Shown piece after piece: positions 1 to 5,064 of a stretch of 8,129 nt of DNA. Position numbers and translations under genes: made by a program. The notes under the pieces are model-generated. The model was not told the DNA's origin and searched no databases. It saw only the letters and a list, made by a program, of their open reading frames with translations. Source of the DNA: Candidatus Dormiibacterota bacterium. GTDB lineage: Bacteria; Chloroflexota; Dormibacteria; UBA8260; Bog-877. Each line of letters begins with the position of its first letter. Within the stretch, counting starts at the first letter, position 1. The stretch covers positions 1-8,129 of the forward strand of contig PLTL01000216.1 of assembly GCA_003164475.1 (NCBI GenBank). The letters run 5' to 3'.

Positions 1-810
1 CCGGAGGCGATCCTTGAGTGGCGCAGGTATGTCCGCCTCCTCGTTCGCCGTGGCAACGAAAAGGGTCGAATTGAAGTTCAGGTCAATATTGTCAAGAAAC
101 TGGTCCTTCACAGCGTGATTACGGGACGGATCTAGTAGGTGAAGGATGACGGGCAAAGGGTCTCTCACCGGAGCGCGGCTGAGCTTGTCGATCTCATCCA
201 AGAGGACGACCAACCCGCTCGGGTGTTGCCCAGAGCTAATCAGCCGCCGCACGATCTCCCCGGGGCGCGCTCCCATGTACGCGCTGTCACTCCCAATCAG
301 AAAGACGGTGTCGGCGCCGGCGAGTCCGAAGCTCTCCAGGTACCGTTTCGATGCGGAGGCGATGGTCGAAGCCAGGGTCGTCTTGCCGGTCCCCGGCGGT
401 CCGATCAAGCACAGTGACGTCCCACCGCCGGCGCCCGCGGGCAATCCCTTCCGGCGGCTCCACTCCTCGGTCGCCAGCCAGTCGAGGACTGCCTCCTTGA
501 CCTCGACGAGTCCTGCGTGGCTATCGTCTAAAACCCGCCGCGCCTCCCGGAGGTCGATGCATGGCCGCGGAGATGGCTTCCAGTTCAGCCCGAGGATGTA
601 GTTGATTGCCGCGCGCGCGCGGTCGGAACCGGTGGCCTCCTCCAGCTTGCGTTCGCGAAGGAGAGCGCGCTGAACCTTCGGGGGTAGACCGGCGATGTAC
701 CGATCATCCCAGCCCTCGTAGGGCTCGATCTGGGCTCGCGGGTCAATCACGGGCGCCGCCAGCGTCGACTTCCCCCACGAGGGGTGCCCTCTGCGGACAG
801 ATCCCGCCAA
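1..810 (-). CDS. Lon-like AAA+ ATPase, N-terminal part (C-terminus beyond left edge)
   Basis: This is a AAA+ protein of the Lon protease class; about 270 residues are visible and the frame is open to the left edge. Numbered from the chosen TTG, residues 66-122 match the Lon pre-AAA linker (YILGLNW, then LREARRVLDDSHAGL, then VKEAVLDWLA). Walker A is GPPGTGKT at 137-144, SAYMGARPGEIVRRL (176-190) matches the Lon YIGxxPGxII segment, Walker B is VVLLDEID at 201-208, and the sensor-1 motif is FVATAN at 251-256. Only about 135 residues precede Walker A, so most of the usual ~300-residue Lon substrate-binding region is missing. Whether a C-terminal protease domain follows cannot be seen. The start is uncertain. 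TTG at 810 has GGGAGG six bases upstream and is preferred. An ATG at 848 with GGAG upstream is in another frame and would need a frameshift near the five-G run at about 772-776. The AAA+ Lon-like call is firm; the role is unknown. Confidence 0.9.
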   Translation of the reverse strand, partial: MAGSVRRGHPSWGKSTLAAPVIDPRAQIEPYEGWDDRYIAGLPPKVQRALLRERKLEEATGSDRARAAINYILGLNWKPSPRPCIDLREARRVLDDSHAGLVEVKEAVLDWLATEEWSRRKGLPAGAGGGTSLCLIGPPGTGKTTLASTIASASKRYLESFGLAGADTVFLIGSDSAYMGARPGEIVRRLISSGQHPSGLVVLLDEIDKLSRAPVRDPLPVILHLLDPSRNHAVKDQFLDNIDLNFNSTLFVATANEEADIPAPLKDRLR

Positions 811-848
811 GGACCGCCTCCCGTCAGCAAGTCTGATGTCGTCGTCAT

Positions 849-1281
849 GGGGTGATTCTCCGGGTGACCGGCTGTAGGGTTATCAACGCTCCGCGCCACA
901 ACCTCGTGGCCCGGGGTCGTCGTCGACCCTCCACAGCAAAGCACTCGTCTCGCAAGCTGACAAACACACGGAGGCCGACGCCCCGGGAGGCCCCCTCTAC
1001 GCACGGGCGGGGGCGTTCGTGTGCCCCAGGGGCCGCGTCCCTCCGGACGCCGAAGACCGGCCATGCGGCGTGGCGTTGCAGCACGGGAGCCGTGTGCCCA
1101 GGCTGGCACAGCTCGACCCACCTGTACCGCGCCGGCTCACTTCCTTGTCCCTTTCGGCGGCGCGGCACAAGCCAGCGGGGGTGCTGCGCTGCAAGTCTGC
1201 CAGGGCGAGGATGTCGGTGGATGACAAACCACGTGATGGCCTTGCACGAACCGAGCCGGTCACGGCGCTGACCCGAAGCAC
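849..1281. other. Intergenic stretch with no convincing gene
   Basis: About 430 bases upstream of the Lon-like gene. Several frames stay open on both strands, but their translations are Arg/Pro/Ser-rich with scattered Cys and no recognisable motif, as expected for chance open frames in high-GC DNA. It must hold the promoter of the Lon-like gene, but I see no convincing -35/-10 pair. A GGAG motif at 858-861 (minus strand) precedes an ATG at 848 that is out of frame with the Lon-like protein. No tRNA-like or clear terminator structure was found. Confidence 0.5.
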
Positions 1282-1440
1282 GGGGCGCGGAGATGACACG
1301 GGATGCAACGAAGGTCGGCTGACCTCATCCCACTCCCCACAACGATCCCCGGCGCGAGGCGTTCCGTCCGCTCCCTGCGGACGACGTCCGCGCGGACAGC
1401 CTTCTAACCTTCGGCAGGGCGGGAAGGGTGTAAGTTGCGG
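1282..1440. repeat. Dispersed repeat, copy A (pairs with 3929-4086)
   Basis: About 158 bases related by eye (roughly three quarters identical) to 3929-4086 in the same orientation. The best-conserved part is a 23-base identical run at 1379-1401 containing the perfect 12-bp palindrome GTCCGCGCGGAC (1386-1397). Both copies also share the ACGATCCCC and GCGAGGCGTT blocks. On the minus strand both copies read to a stop with a similar peptide containing LSARTSS, so this could be the decayed 3' end of a duplicated gene or a conserved upstream regulatory block. Copy A lies downstream of the lipoprotein gene and upstream of the Lon-like gene. Confidence 0.65.
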
Positions 1441-1651
1441 CGCCGCCCACGGTCCCTTGGGTAATCCAACTCGGCCACCGCGTCGCGGCAGGCGCGTGAC
1501 GAGGTGCCCACGATGAGGAAAGGCGCAGCGTCCGTGGCAGTGGGACTGGACGTGGGCAGCAATGTTGTGCCTGGCATGGCCCGCGAACACCCTGCTGAAA
1601 TCGAGACCGACAGGCGCTCGGCGTGCTGGCCGATGGGCGGGACGACACCGA
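1441..1651. other. Short stretch after the lipoprotein gene, no gene recognised
   Basis: Two hundred bases between the lipoprotein stop codon and repeat copy A. Open frames cross it on both strands but none carries a recognisable domain, and none has a well-placed ribosome site with convincing composition. No strong terminator hairpin was found directly after the lipoprotein stop codon. Confidence 0.4.
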
Positions 1652-2569
1652 TCAGAAGTTGCCGGGAAGGATCCAGCCTTGCGAGGCCCCATAGGCCTGG
1701 CACGCTGCGAGGTCCGTCCCCGCGCACATCCAGACCCACACGACAATGGTTGGCTCAGTTTCAGAGGGCGGCGTCGGAGAGCCGCCAAAGCTCCCTCCGC
1801 TGGACGGCCCCACCGAGCAGCCGTCACTACCCATCCCGTCGAGACTGCCGTCATCCTCCGGCATCACCGAGTAGCAGAAGGTGAGATCCCACCAATAGGG
1901 TGAGCTGTTCAGCTCGACAGCGGCAAGATACCCCTCTGACGTGGGCTGTGAGGTCGTCCAAGGGAGCTGCACCGGTGTCACCACCCACGACGTGGTGGTC
2001 GCCGAGCCCGGGACGACGCAGTACGGTTCCGTCGACTCGGAGTCCCCGGTGGCGCACGTGGTGACCGCCACATCGACCAGTGGAGCGACCTGCGGCGCGG
2101 GCGTCGGGGTGGGCGCCGGCGTGGACGGCCGCGGCGTAGAGGTCGGGATTGCGGTTTGCGATGGCGCAGGGGCAAGGCCGACCGAAGGCCAGGGCGTCAG
2201 AAGCGGTGTGGGCCGCGAGGTCGCAGGCAAGGTGGCGGATGACGACGAGTACGGTGATGCACTCGGTGCCAGGGTCTCCGCGATCGGACTTGAGCTTGCC
2301 GTCTCGGAGCCAGACGGGACCGCGGTGCCGCTCATCGCGGCGATCGGCTTCGGTGACCCTGGACGGCCTATCGGCGCCGTCCCCGTCGGTTGGGACGAGC
2401 TAGAGAGCGAGCAGGATGCGACAGCGAGCGCTACGCCAAGGACCACGCAGAGCAACACCCGACCGCGCAGTCGCCGCCAGTGGAATGCCCTGATCGCGGA
2501 AATACGGTTCGGGGTAGCGACACTGCTGGGCCCACCCCGCGAAACGGAATCATCTGCCTCGTCTTCCAT
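1652..2569 (-). CDS. Pro/Ser/Thr-rich membrane-anchored or lipoprotein, unknown function
   Basis: A predicted 305-residue exported protein that I do not recognise. A 35-residue basic cytoplasmic head (RRLRGR at 32-37) is followed by one hydrophobic segment at about 38-52. That segment ends in LAVASC, a plausible lipobox with Cys53, though the long head also allows a simple type II membrane anchor. Residues 54-165 form a low-complexity linker rich in P, S and T (for example TPAPTPTPAPQ). A compact C-terminal domain (166-305) has six cysteines (172, 184, 232, 251, 282, 290), consistent with disulfides outside the membrane, and aromatic patches YWWDLTF and VVWVWM. The ATG at 2569 is chosen because GGAGG lies at a good distance (2578-2582) inside the duplicated leader; ATGs at 2584-2587 overlap that site. 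Transcription probably starts from the cassette promoter at 2668-2696. The C-terminal domain may bind a ligand or the cell surface, but nothing shows this directly. Confidence 0.75.
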   Translation of the reverse strand: MEDEADDSVSRGGPSSVATPNRISAIRAFHWRRLRGRVLLCVVLGVALAVASCSLSSSSQPTGTAPIGRPGSPKPIAAMSGTAVPSGSETASSSPIAETLAPSASPYSSSSATLPATSRPTPLLTPWPSVGLAPAPSQTAIPTSTPRPSTPAPTPTPAPQVAPLVDVAVTTCATGDSESTEPYCVVPGSATTTSWVVTPVQLPWTTSQPTSEGYLAAVELNSSPYWWDLTFCYSVMPEDDGSLDGMGSDGCSVGPSSGGSFGGSPTPPSETEPTIVVWVWMCAGTDLAACQAYGASQGWILPGNF

Positions 2570-2599
2570 CGTCGGTTCCTCCATCACGCCAAACGAACG

Positions 2600-2616
2600 C
2601 GACGGCTGACCCGTCG
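2600..2616 (-). promoter_or_regulatory. Leader hairpin upstream of the ribosome site, copy 1
   Basis: CGACGG and CCGTCG form a perfect 6-bp stem around a 5-base loop, about 17 bases before GGAGG. It is unchanged in the second copy at 3818-3834. It may stabilise the leader or affect translation initiation. There is no T-run, so it is not an obvious terminator. Confidence 0.4.
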
Positions 2617-2667
2617 TGGAGGTTCCTCTGCCACCACCGCCTTCGGGCCGTGACGTCGTCGCCTACG

Positions 2668-2696
2668 ACCTAACCGCGATCGGCGCGAGCAGGCAA
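2668..2696 (-). promoter_or_regulatory. Probable sigma-70-type promoter of the lipoprotein gene
   Basis: Minus-strand TTGCCT (2691-2696) and TTAGGT (2668-2673) are separated by exactly 17 bases. The same pair and spacing are kept in the second cassette copy although the spacer has changed at several positions. An imperfect inverted repeat centred on ACCGGT overlaps the upstream edge of the -35 box and could be an operator. This leaves a transcript leader of about 90 bases. Confidence 0.55.
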
Positions 2697-2713
2697 TACC
2701 GGTAATGGCCGAG

Positions 2714-3106
2714 GTCGACGCCCCTCAACCGCAGGCGCAGAGCGGGCGATGATCGTGACGCCTGGCCTCGGGCAGGAGTGGAGCCGCCGGAAGGGACTGA
2801 CCGCGGGCGCCGCAGGGGTATGGGTCGCCAGCCAGTCGAGGACTGTCTCCTTGATCGCGACCAGCCCAGCGGGCGCAGCAAAGGGTGGATCCTGCCCGGC
2901 TCGCTCTGAGCCTAGTGCGCGGTAATCCGCTCGACGGGATGCGTCGGGTTATGCGACGTTGCGCAGGTCCGTCCCCCCACCACCCGCCGCTCCACGGTCG
3001 CCTGCCCGACCTGAGATCCCCGTCGCGCGAACAAGAGCAAAGGCGCCGTCAAGGCCACGGCCACCGCCGATGGCAGCTTGCTACGCGCGATCGGCCGACG
3101 GACAAC
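2714..3106. other. Degenerate region between the lipoprotein promoter and the zinc-ribbon gene
   Basis: Apart from the Lon-like relic and one doubtful small membrane-protein frame, this ~390-base stretch contains no gene I can support. Its makeup (relic, broken frames, nearby palindrome) fits accumulated insertion and deletion events. Confidence 0.45.
2773..2875. pseudogene. Scrambled relic of a Lon-like gene linker region
   Basis: Two adjacent pieces match the Lon-like gene at the left edge. Bases 2773-2818 match the coding (minus) strand of 427-468 with about 40 of 44 positions identical, including a 23-base identical run, but here they lie on the plus strand. Bases 2822-2875 match 469-520 in the plus orientation, starting with a near-identical run of about 24 bases. 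In the intact gene these segments are directly adjacent, so the relic looks like a decayed Lon-like copy in which a ~40-bp segment has been inverted in place. Nothing recognisable flanks it, and it cannot encode the ATPase. Confidence 0.75.
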
Positions 3107-3115
3107 CAACGACAC
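2912..3115 (-). CDS. Doubtful small membrane-protein frame (67 residues)
   Basis: A frame from a GTG at 3115 gives a basic head (VRRPIARSK), a hydrophobic run (PSAVAVALTAPLLLFA, about residues 15-30), then RRGSQVGQ and a tail with no motif. The hydrophobic profile resembles a single-span or signal segment. However, the start lies inside the palindrome at 3107-3152, no good ribosome site precedes it, and the frame stays open further upstream into the zinc-ribbon gene. It may be a fragment of an older membrane-protein gene rather than a live gene. Confidence 0.22.
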   Translation of the reverse strand: MSLVVRRPIARSKLPSAVAVALTAPLLLFARRGSQVGQATVERRVVGGRTCATSHNPTHPVERITAH

Positions 3116-3152
3116 CTGAAACTGACACCGATGTCCGTTCCCTGTGTCGCTA
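3107..3152. repeat. 46-bp imperfect palindrome, copy 1
   Basis: Two 20-base arms (14 of 20 positions paired by eye) flank a 6-base centre ACCGAT; the inner arm ends are GAC and GTC. It has the same geometry and clear sequence similarity to 4094-4139. It begins five bases after the stop codon of the zinc-ribbon gene at 3157, so it could end that transcript, although no T-run follows. A recombinase or transposase recognition site, or a dimeric operator, is equally possible. Confidence 0.6.
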
Positions 3153-3156
3153 GCGG

Positions 3157-3744
3157 TCACGCCTCCCCGAGTTGCGCGGGGCGATAGCCAGTCGCCCGCC
3201 CGCAGGTATCGCAGAGCGTCTTCAACCAACTGTCGTGAGCCATGAGTACCCCGGGCTCTCCGCAGGTCTCGCAGATGGTCTCAGAGGCGATCTCTGCCTG
3301 GTCGACCATCGCCTCCATGGTGGCGGCTTGGGACCCATGCGCCGCGATGTAGTAGCGGAGGGTGCCGTACTTCTCCTTGACCTGGTGGACCCAGTAGGTG
3401 GGGTCAAGCGCGGCGAGCCGGTGATCCAGGTCGATGATGAGGGGGTACCAGCCCTTGCCGCAGCCAATCCATCGACCCCAGCCGTCCGGGATCCGGCGGA
3501 GGATGCGCTCCAGGTCAGCCGCGTGGGGACCGGCGTCGTCGGGGACGTGCAGGGCGTTCAACACCCGCTTGATGTCGATGTCGGGCAGCGTCAGGTCCGC
3601 CTGGCCCACCTCTTCACCCTCCCGTAGACGGTGGGCGAGGCTGGCGACGCGGTCGGTTATGACGGCCCAGGTGGCTGCCTCATCGGGCTCCAGGGGATGA
3701 GCGTGGTCGCCAGGCAGCGCTGGCTCGTCAAGGTCATCGGTCAC
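3157..3744 (-). CDS. Zinc-ribbon conserved hypothetical protein, paralogue 1 (195 aa)
   Basis: A soluble acidic protein whose C-terminal half is clearly paralogous to 4371-4832. Shared landmarks are an LRRI segment (82-85), GWYP (98-101), LDP..W plus VKEKYGTLRYY (122-132) and a helical DQAE segment (148-151). A four-cysteine zinc ribbon follows: Cys158/161 and Cys178/181, with exactly 16 residues between pairs and SWLKTLC leading into the second pair. From general familiarity, similar GWYP / VKEKFGxLRFY / C-x2-C proteins occur as uncharacterised bacterial and phage proteins; I cannot name a function. The N-terminal 75 residues are not shared with the paralogue. The ATG at 3744 overlaps the stop of a 17-codon upstream frame as ATGA, suggesting coupled translation from the cassette ribosome site. 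Confidence 0.8.
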   Translation of the reverse strand: MTDDLDEPALPGDHAHPLEPDEAATWAVITDRVASLAHRLREGEEVGQADLTLPDIDIKRVLNALHVPDDAGPHAADLERILRRIPDGWGRWIGCGKGWYPLIIDLDHRLAALDPTYWVHQVKEKYGTLRYYIAAHGSQAATMEAMVDQAEIASETICETCGEPGVLMAHDSWLKTLCDTCGRATGYRPAQLGEA

Positions 3745-3787
3745 GGTCCTGGCCCTCCGATTGACTTAGGTGTTCCTCGTCTTCCAT
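3734..3787 (-). CDS. 17-codon upstream ORF coupled to zinc-ribbon paralogue 1
   Basis: The duplicated leader provides GGAGGA and ATG at 3787, starting the peptide MEDEEHLSQSEGQDRDR. Its TGA overlaps the ATG of the zinc-ribbon gene (ATGA), the usual form of translational coupling. The first four codons equal those of the lipoprotein gene in the other cassette copy, so the short frame probably arose when the cassette was joined to the zinc-ribbon gene. It may act only as an entry point for ribosomes; a functional peptide is not indicated. Confidence 0.5.
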   Translation of the reverse strand: MEDEEHLSQSEGQDRDR

Positions 3788-3817
3788 CGTCGGCTCCTCC
3801 ATTACGCCAGACGAACG

Positions 3818-3834
3818 CGACGGCTGACCCGTCG
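3818..3834 (-). promoter_or_regulatory. Leader hairpin upstream of the ribosome site, copy 2
   Basis: The CGACGG / CCGTCG stem with a CTGAC loop (plus-strand reading) is identical to 2600-2616. Its position relative to the ribosome site is preserved. Confidence 0.4.
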
Positions 3835-3885
3835 TGGGGGTTCCTCTGTCACCACCGCCTACGGGCCGTGACGTCGTCCGCTGCG

Positions 3886-3914
3886 ACCTAACCACGATCG
3901 CCGCGAGCAGGCAA
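3886..3914 (-). promoter_or_regulatory. Probable sigma-70-type promoter of zinc-ribbon paralogue 1
   Basis: Minus-strand TTGCCT (3909-3914), a 17-base spacer and TTAGGT (3886-3891), identical in boxes and spacing to the promoter at 2668-2696. The inverted repeat overlapping the -35 box is kept apart from one change in its core (ACTGGT instead of ACCGGT). Confidence 0.55.
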
Positions 3915-3928
3915 TACCAGTAATGGCC

Positions 3929-4086
3929 GGGGCGCGACATTGCACGGGATGTGGCAAGCGTCGGGCGACGTCATCGCACTCCACTACACGATCCCCACGC
4001 GAGGCGTTTCTCGCCCGGTCCCGAGGACGACGTCCGCGCGGACAGCCCTTTGACCTTCCAATGGGGCGGAAGTGATCTAGGTTGCG
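3929..4086. repeat. Dispersed repeat, copy B (pairs with 1282-1440)
   Basis: Related to copy A over about 158 bases. The 23-base identical core is at 4025-4047 and includes GTCCGCGCGGAC at 4032-4043. Here the repeat lies directly upstream of the cassette promoter, so the palindrome is about 120 bases upstream of the -35 box and could be a distal regulator-binding site. On its other side it ends a few bases before the palindrome at 4094. Confidence 0.65.
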
Positions 4087-4093
4087 ACGTGCC

Positions 4094-4139
4094 TATCGAT
4101 ACAAGTAACCGACACCGGCGTCGGTTTCCTGTAGCGATA
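4094..4139. repeat. 46-bp near-perfect palindrome, copy 2
   Basis: The 20-base arms match each other at 17 of 20 positions around the centre ACCGGC. The outer ends are TATCG / CGATA and the inner ends AACCGAC / GTCGGTT. It lies just upstream of the point where the DUF5131 remnant begins. Together with the copy at 3107-3152 it brackets a ~1-kb unit holding zinc-ribbon paralogue 1, its promoter cassette and repeat B. The length and symmetry suggest a recombination or transposition site or a binding site for a dimeric protein; I cannot assign a family. Confidence 0.7.
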
Positions 4140-4148
4140 ACCTGGTGA

Positions 4149-4433
4149 TGGAACGCGGACGGTGCCAACAAGCGCCCCTCCTGGGTCATCGTCGGCGGGG
4201 AAAGTGGACCGGGCGCCCGACCGATGCTGGAAGATTGGGCGCTGGGGAGACGGGATCAGTGTTCACAGGCCCGGGTCGCCTTCTTCTTCAAGCAGTGCAG
4301 CGCGGTGAACAAGAAAAGAGCCGGGCGGCTCTTGTCAGGACGGACGTGGGATCAAATGTCCCAGTCGGACTCAGCTGCCCTGGTGCCTGCCTCTAGCCGC
4401 CGTTTCGCCCACAGCAAGTGGCCACGGGGATGA
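4149..4433 (+). pseudogene. 3' remnant of a DUF5131 (phage Gp37/Gp68-like) gene
   Basis: The plus-strand frame reads SWVIVGGESGPGARPM (from 4179), then DQC and FFFKQ, then AGRLLSGRTWDQM. This is the recognisable C-terminal signature of the DUF5131 / phage Gp37-Gp68 family (WVIVGGESGPGARPM, VPFFFKQWG, GRTWDEMP). Only about 75-95 residues remain of a family usually near 250; the frame is closed upstream by TGA at 4146-4148 and nothing before it resembles the family. The conserved tryptophan after FFFKQ is replaced by Cys. Its 3' end runs antisense into the end of zinc-ribbon paralogue 2. It is a phage- or island-derived fragment. Confidence 0.8.
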
Positions 4434-4832
4434 GCGAGCAGATTCCGGCCGGTATCCGGTGCCATGCGCGCACTCGGGGCAGACGGTCTTCAGCCAGCCG
4501 TTACGGCTCATGAGCTGCCCCGGACGTCCACAGAGCTCGCAGACGGCCGCGGAAGTCGCCTCAGCTCCATCTATCAGCGACTGCATCGCCAGGTCCTGGC
4601 CGCCGGGGCTCTCGACGTCGTAGGCGAGAAGGCCGTACCGTTCCTCGACACCCAAAACCGAGTATTCGGGGTCGATGGCGGTGAGCTTCTCGTTGAGAGT
4701 GGCGATGATCGGGTACCAGCCCGGCCCTACCCCCAAGCGCGGCTCGGATCCTGGCCGGATGCGCCGGAGGATCTGCCCGAGACTGGCGGCGAACTCACCC
4801 GCGTCCCTGGGCTCGCCCAGCGGGCCGCTCAC
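4371..4832 (-). CDS. Zinc-ribbon conserved hypothetical protein, paralogue 2 (153 aa)
   Basis: Paralogue of 3157-3744. LGQILRRI (18-25), GWYP (38-41), IDPEYSVLGVEERYG (53-67), an acidic helix around IDGAE (87-91), and a zinc ribbon with Cys98/101 and Cys118/121 spaced exactly as in paralogue 1; GWLKTVC (112-118) and GTGYRP (124-129) are also shared. It lacks the ~65-residue N-terminal extension of paralogue 1. The last ~24 residues (SARSSPWPL onward) are unlike paralogue 1 and are read antisense to the DUF5131 remnant, so the original C-terminus may have been replaced at that junction. It starts at GTG 4832, overlapping the stop of the upstream 63-codon gene as GTGA. Function unknown. Confidence 0.78.
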   Translation of the reverse strand: MSGPLGEPRDAGEFAASLGQILRRIRPGSEPRLGVGPGWYPIIATLNEKLTAIDPEYSVLGVEERYGLLAYDVESPGGQDLAMQSLIDGAEATSAAVCELCGRPGQLMSRNGWLKTVCPECAHGTGYRPESARSSPWPLAVGETAARGRHQGS

Positions 4833-5020
4833 GCGCTCGTCCGCGTGACGACGGGCTTGGGCATGAGCACCGGGACGCTGCCCGACCTGGCCCCCGCAGC
4901 GGGCCGGAGCCTGACGAGGGTCATCAGGCGAAGGGCGCTCAACATGCCCACCACCACGGCGGTGATCGGCCAGTGCCCGGCGTAGTCAGCCGGTGGCGCA
5001 TTGCTGAGATCGTCTTTCAC
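4829..5020 (-). CDS. Small single-span membrane protein (63 aa), unknown
   Basis: GTG start at 5020 with GGGAGAG about ten bases upstream, where the preceding gene has already ended. The first 16 residues are polar (KDDLSNAPPADYAGH). A hydrophobic segment follows (WPITAVVVGMLSAL, about 17-30, extending to 36 past Arg31), then a basic tail (VRLRP, later MPKPVVTR). This suggests one membrane span with the C-terminus in the cytoplasm. Its TGA overlaps the GTG of the zinc-ribbon gene, so the two are probably translated together. Paralogue 1 is also entered from a short overlapping upstream frame, but that peptide has no membrane segment. I recognise no family. Confidence 0.55.
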   Translation of the reverse strand: MKDDLSNAPPADYAGHWPITAVVVGMLSALRLMTLVRLRPAAGARSGSVPVLMPKPVVTRTSA

Positions 5021-5064
5021 GGTTGGTCGCTCTCCCTGCAGGCGGCCTAAGGGGCTTCAGCGTA

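Larger units (their letters stand above)
2557..2713 (-). repeat. Promoter/leader cassette, copy 1
   Basis: About 157 bases that are roughly 92% identical by eye to 3775-3932, in the same orientation. It contains, on the minus strand, a -35/-10 pair, a 5-nt-loop hairpin, a GGAGGA ribosome site and the first codons (MEDE) of the following gene. Here it drives the lipoprotein gene; the other copy drives a zinc-ribbon gene. Similarity stops a few codons into the coding region and just upstream of the -35 box, so the duplicated unit is a complete expression module rather than a gene. Confidence 0.85.
3775..3932 (-). repeat. Promoter/leader cassette, copy 2
   Basis: Second copy of the expression module at 2557-2713, with about 13 differences over ~157 bases. 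It keeps the -35/-10 pair, the leader hairpin, the ribosome site and the MEDE start. Its upstream end abuts directly on dispersed repeat copy B at 3929, whereas copy 1 is followed upstream by the Lon-like relic, so the two modules sit in different surroundings. Confidence 0.85.

Noticed and set aside
146..601. Plus-strand open frame of 151 codons
   Set aside because: Antisense to the Lon-like gene, whose minus-strand frame carries Walker A, Walker B and sensor motifs; the plus translation has no motif.
975..1030. Possible terminator hairpin in the GC-rich stretch before the Lon-like gene
   Set aside because: Only a short ACGCCCC/GGGGCGT pairing with a long loop, many competing pairings and no T-run.
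852..1271. Plus-strand open frame of 139 codons
   Set aside because: Composition and lack of any motif or ribosome site indicate a chance frame.
997..1854. Minus-strand open frame of 285 codons
   Set aside because: Arg/Pro/Ser-rich without motifs, overlaps the end of the lipoprotein gene in another frame and runs through repeat copy A; a chance high-GC frame.
1941..2609. Plus-strand open frame of 222 codons
   Set aside because: Antisense to the lipoprotein gene; its Gly/Val/Ala-rich translation mirrors the Pro/Ser/Thr linker.
3172..3627. Plus-strand open frame of 151 codons
   Set aside because: Antisense to the zinc-ribbon gene, which has a conserved paralogue.
4464..4985. Plus-strand open frame of 173 codons
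   Set aside because: Antisense to zinc-ribbon paralogue 2 and the membrane mini-protein.
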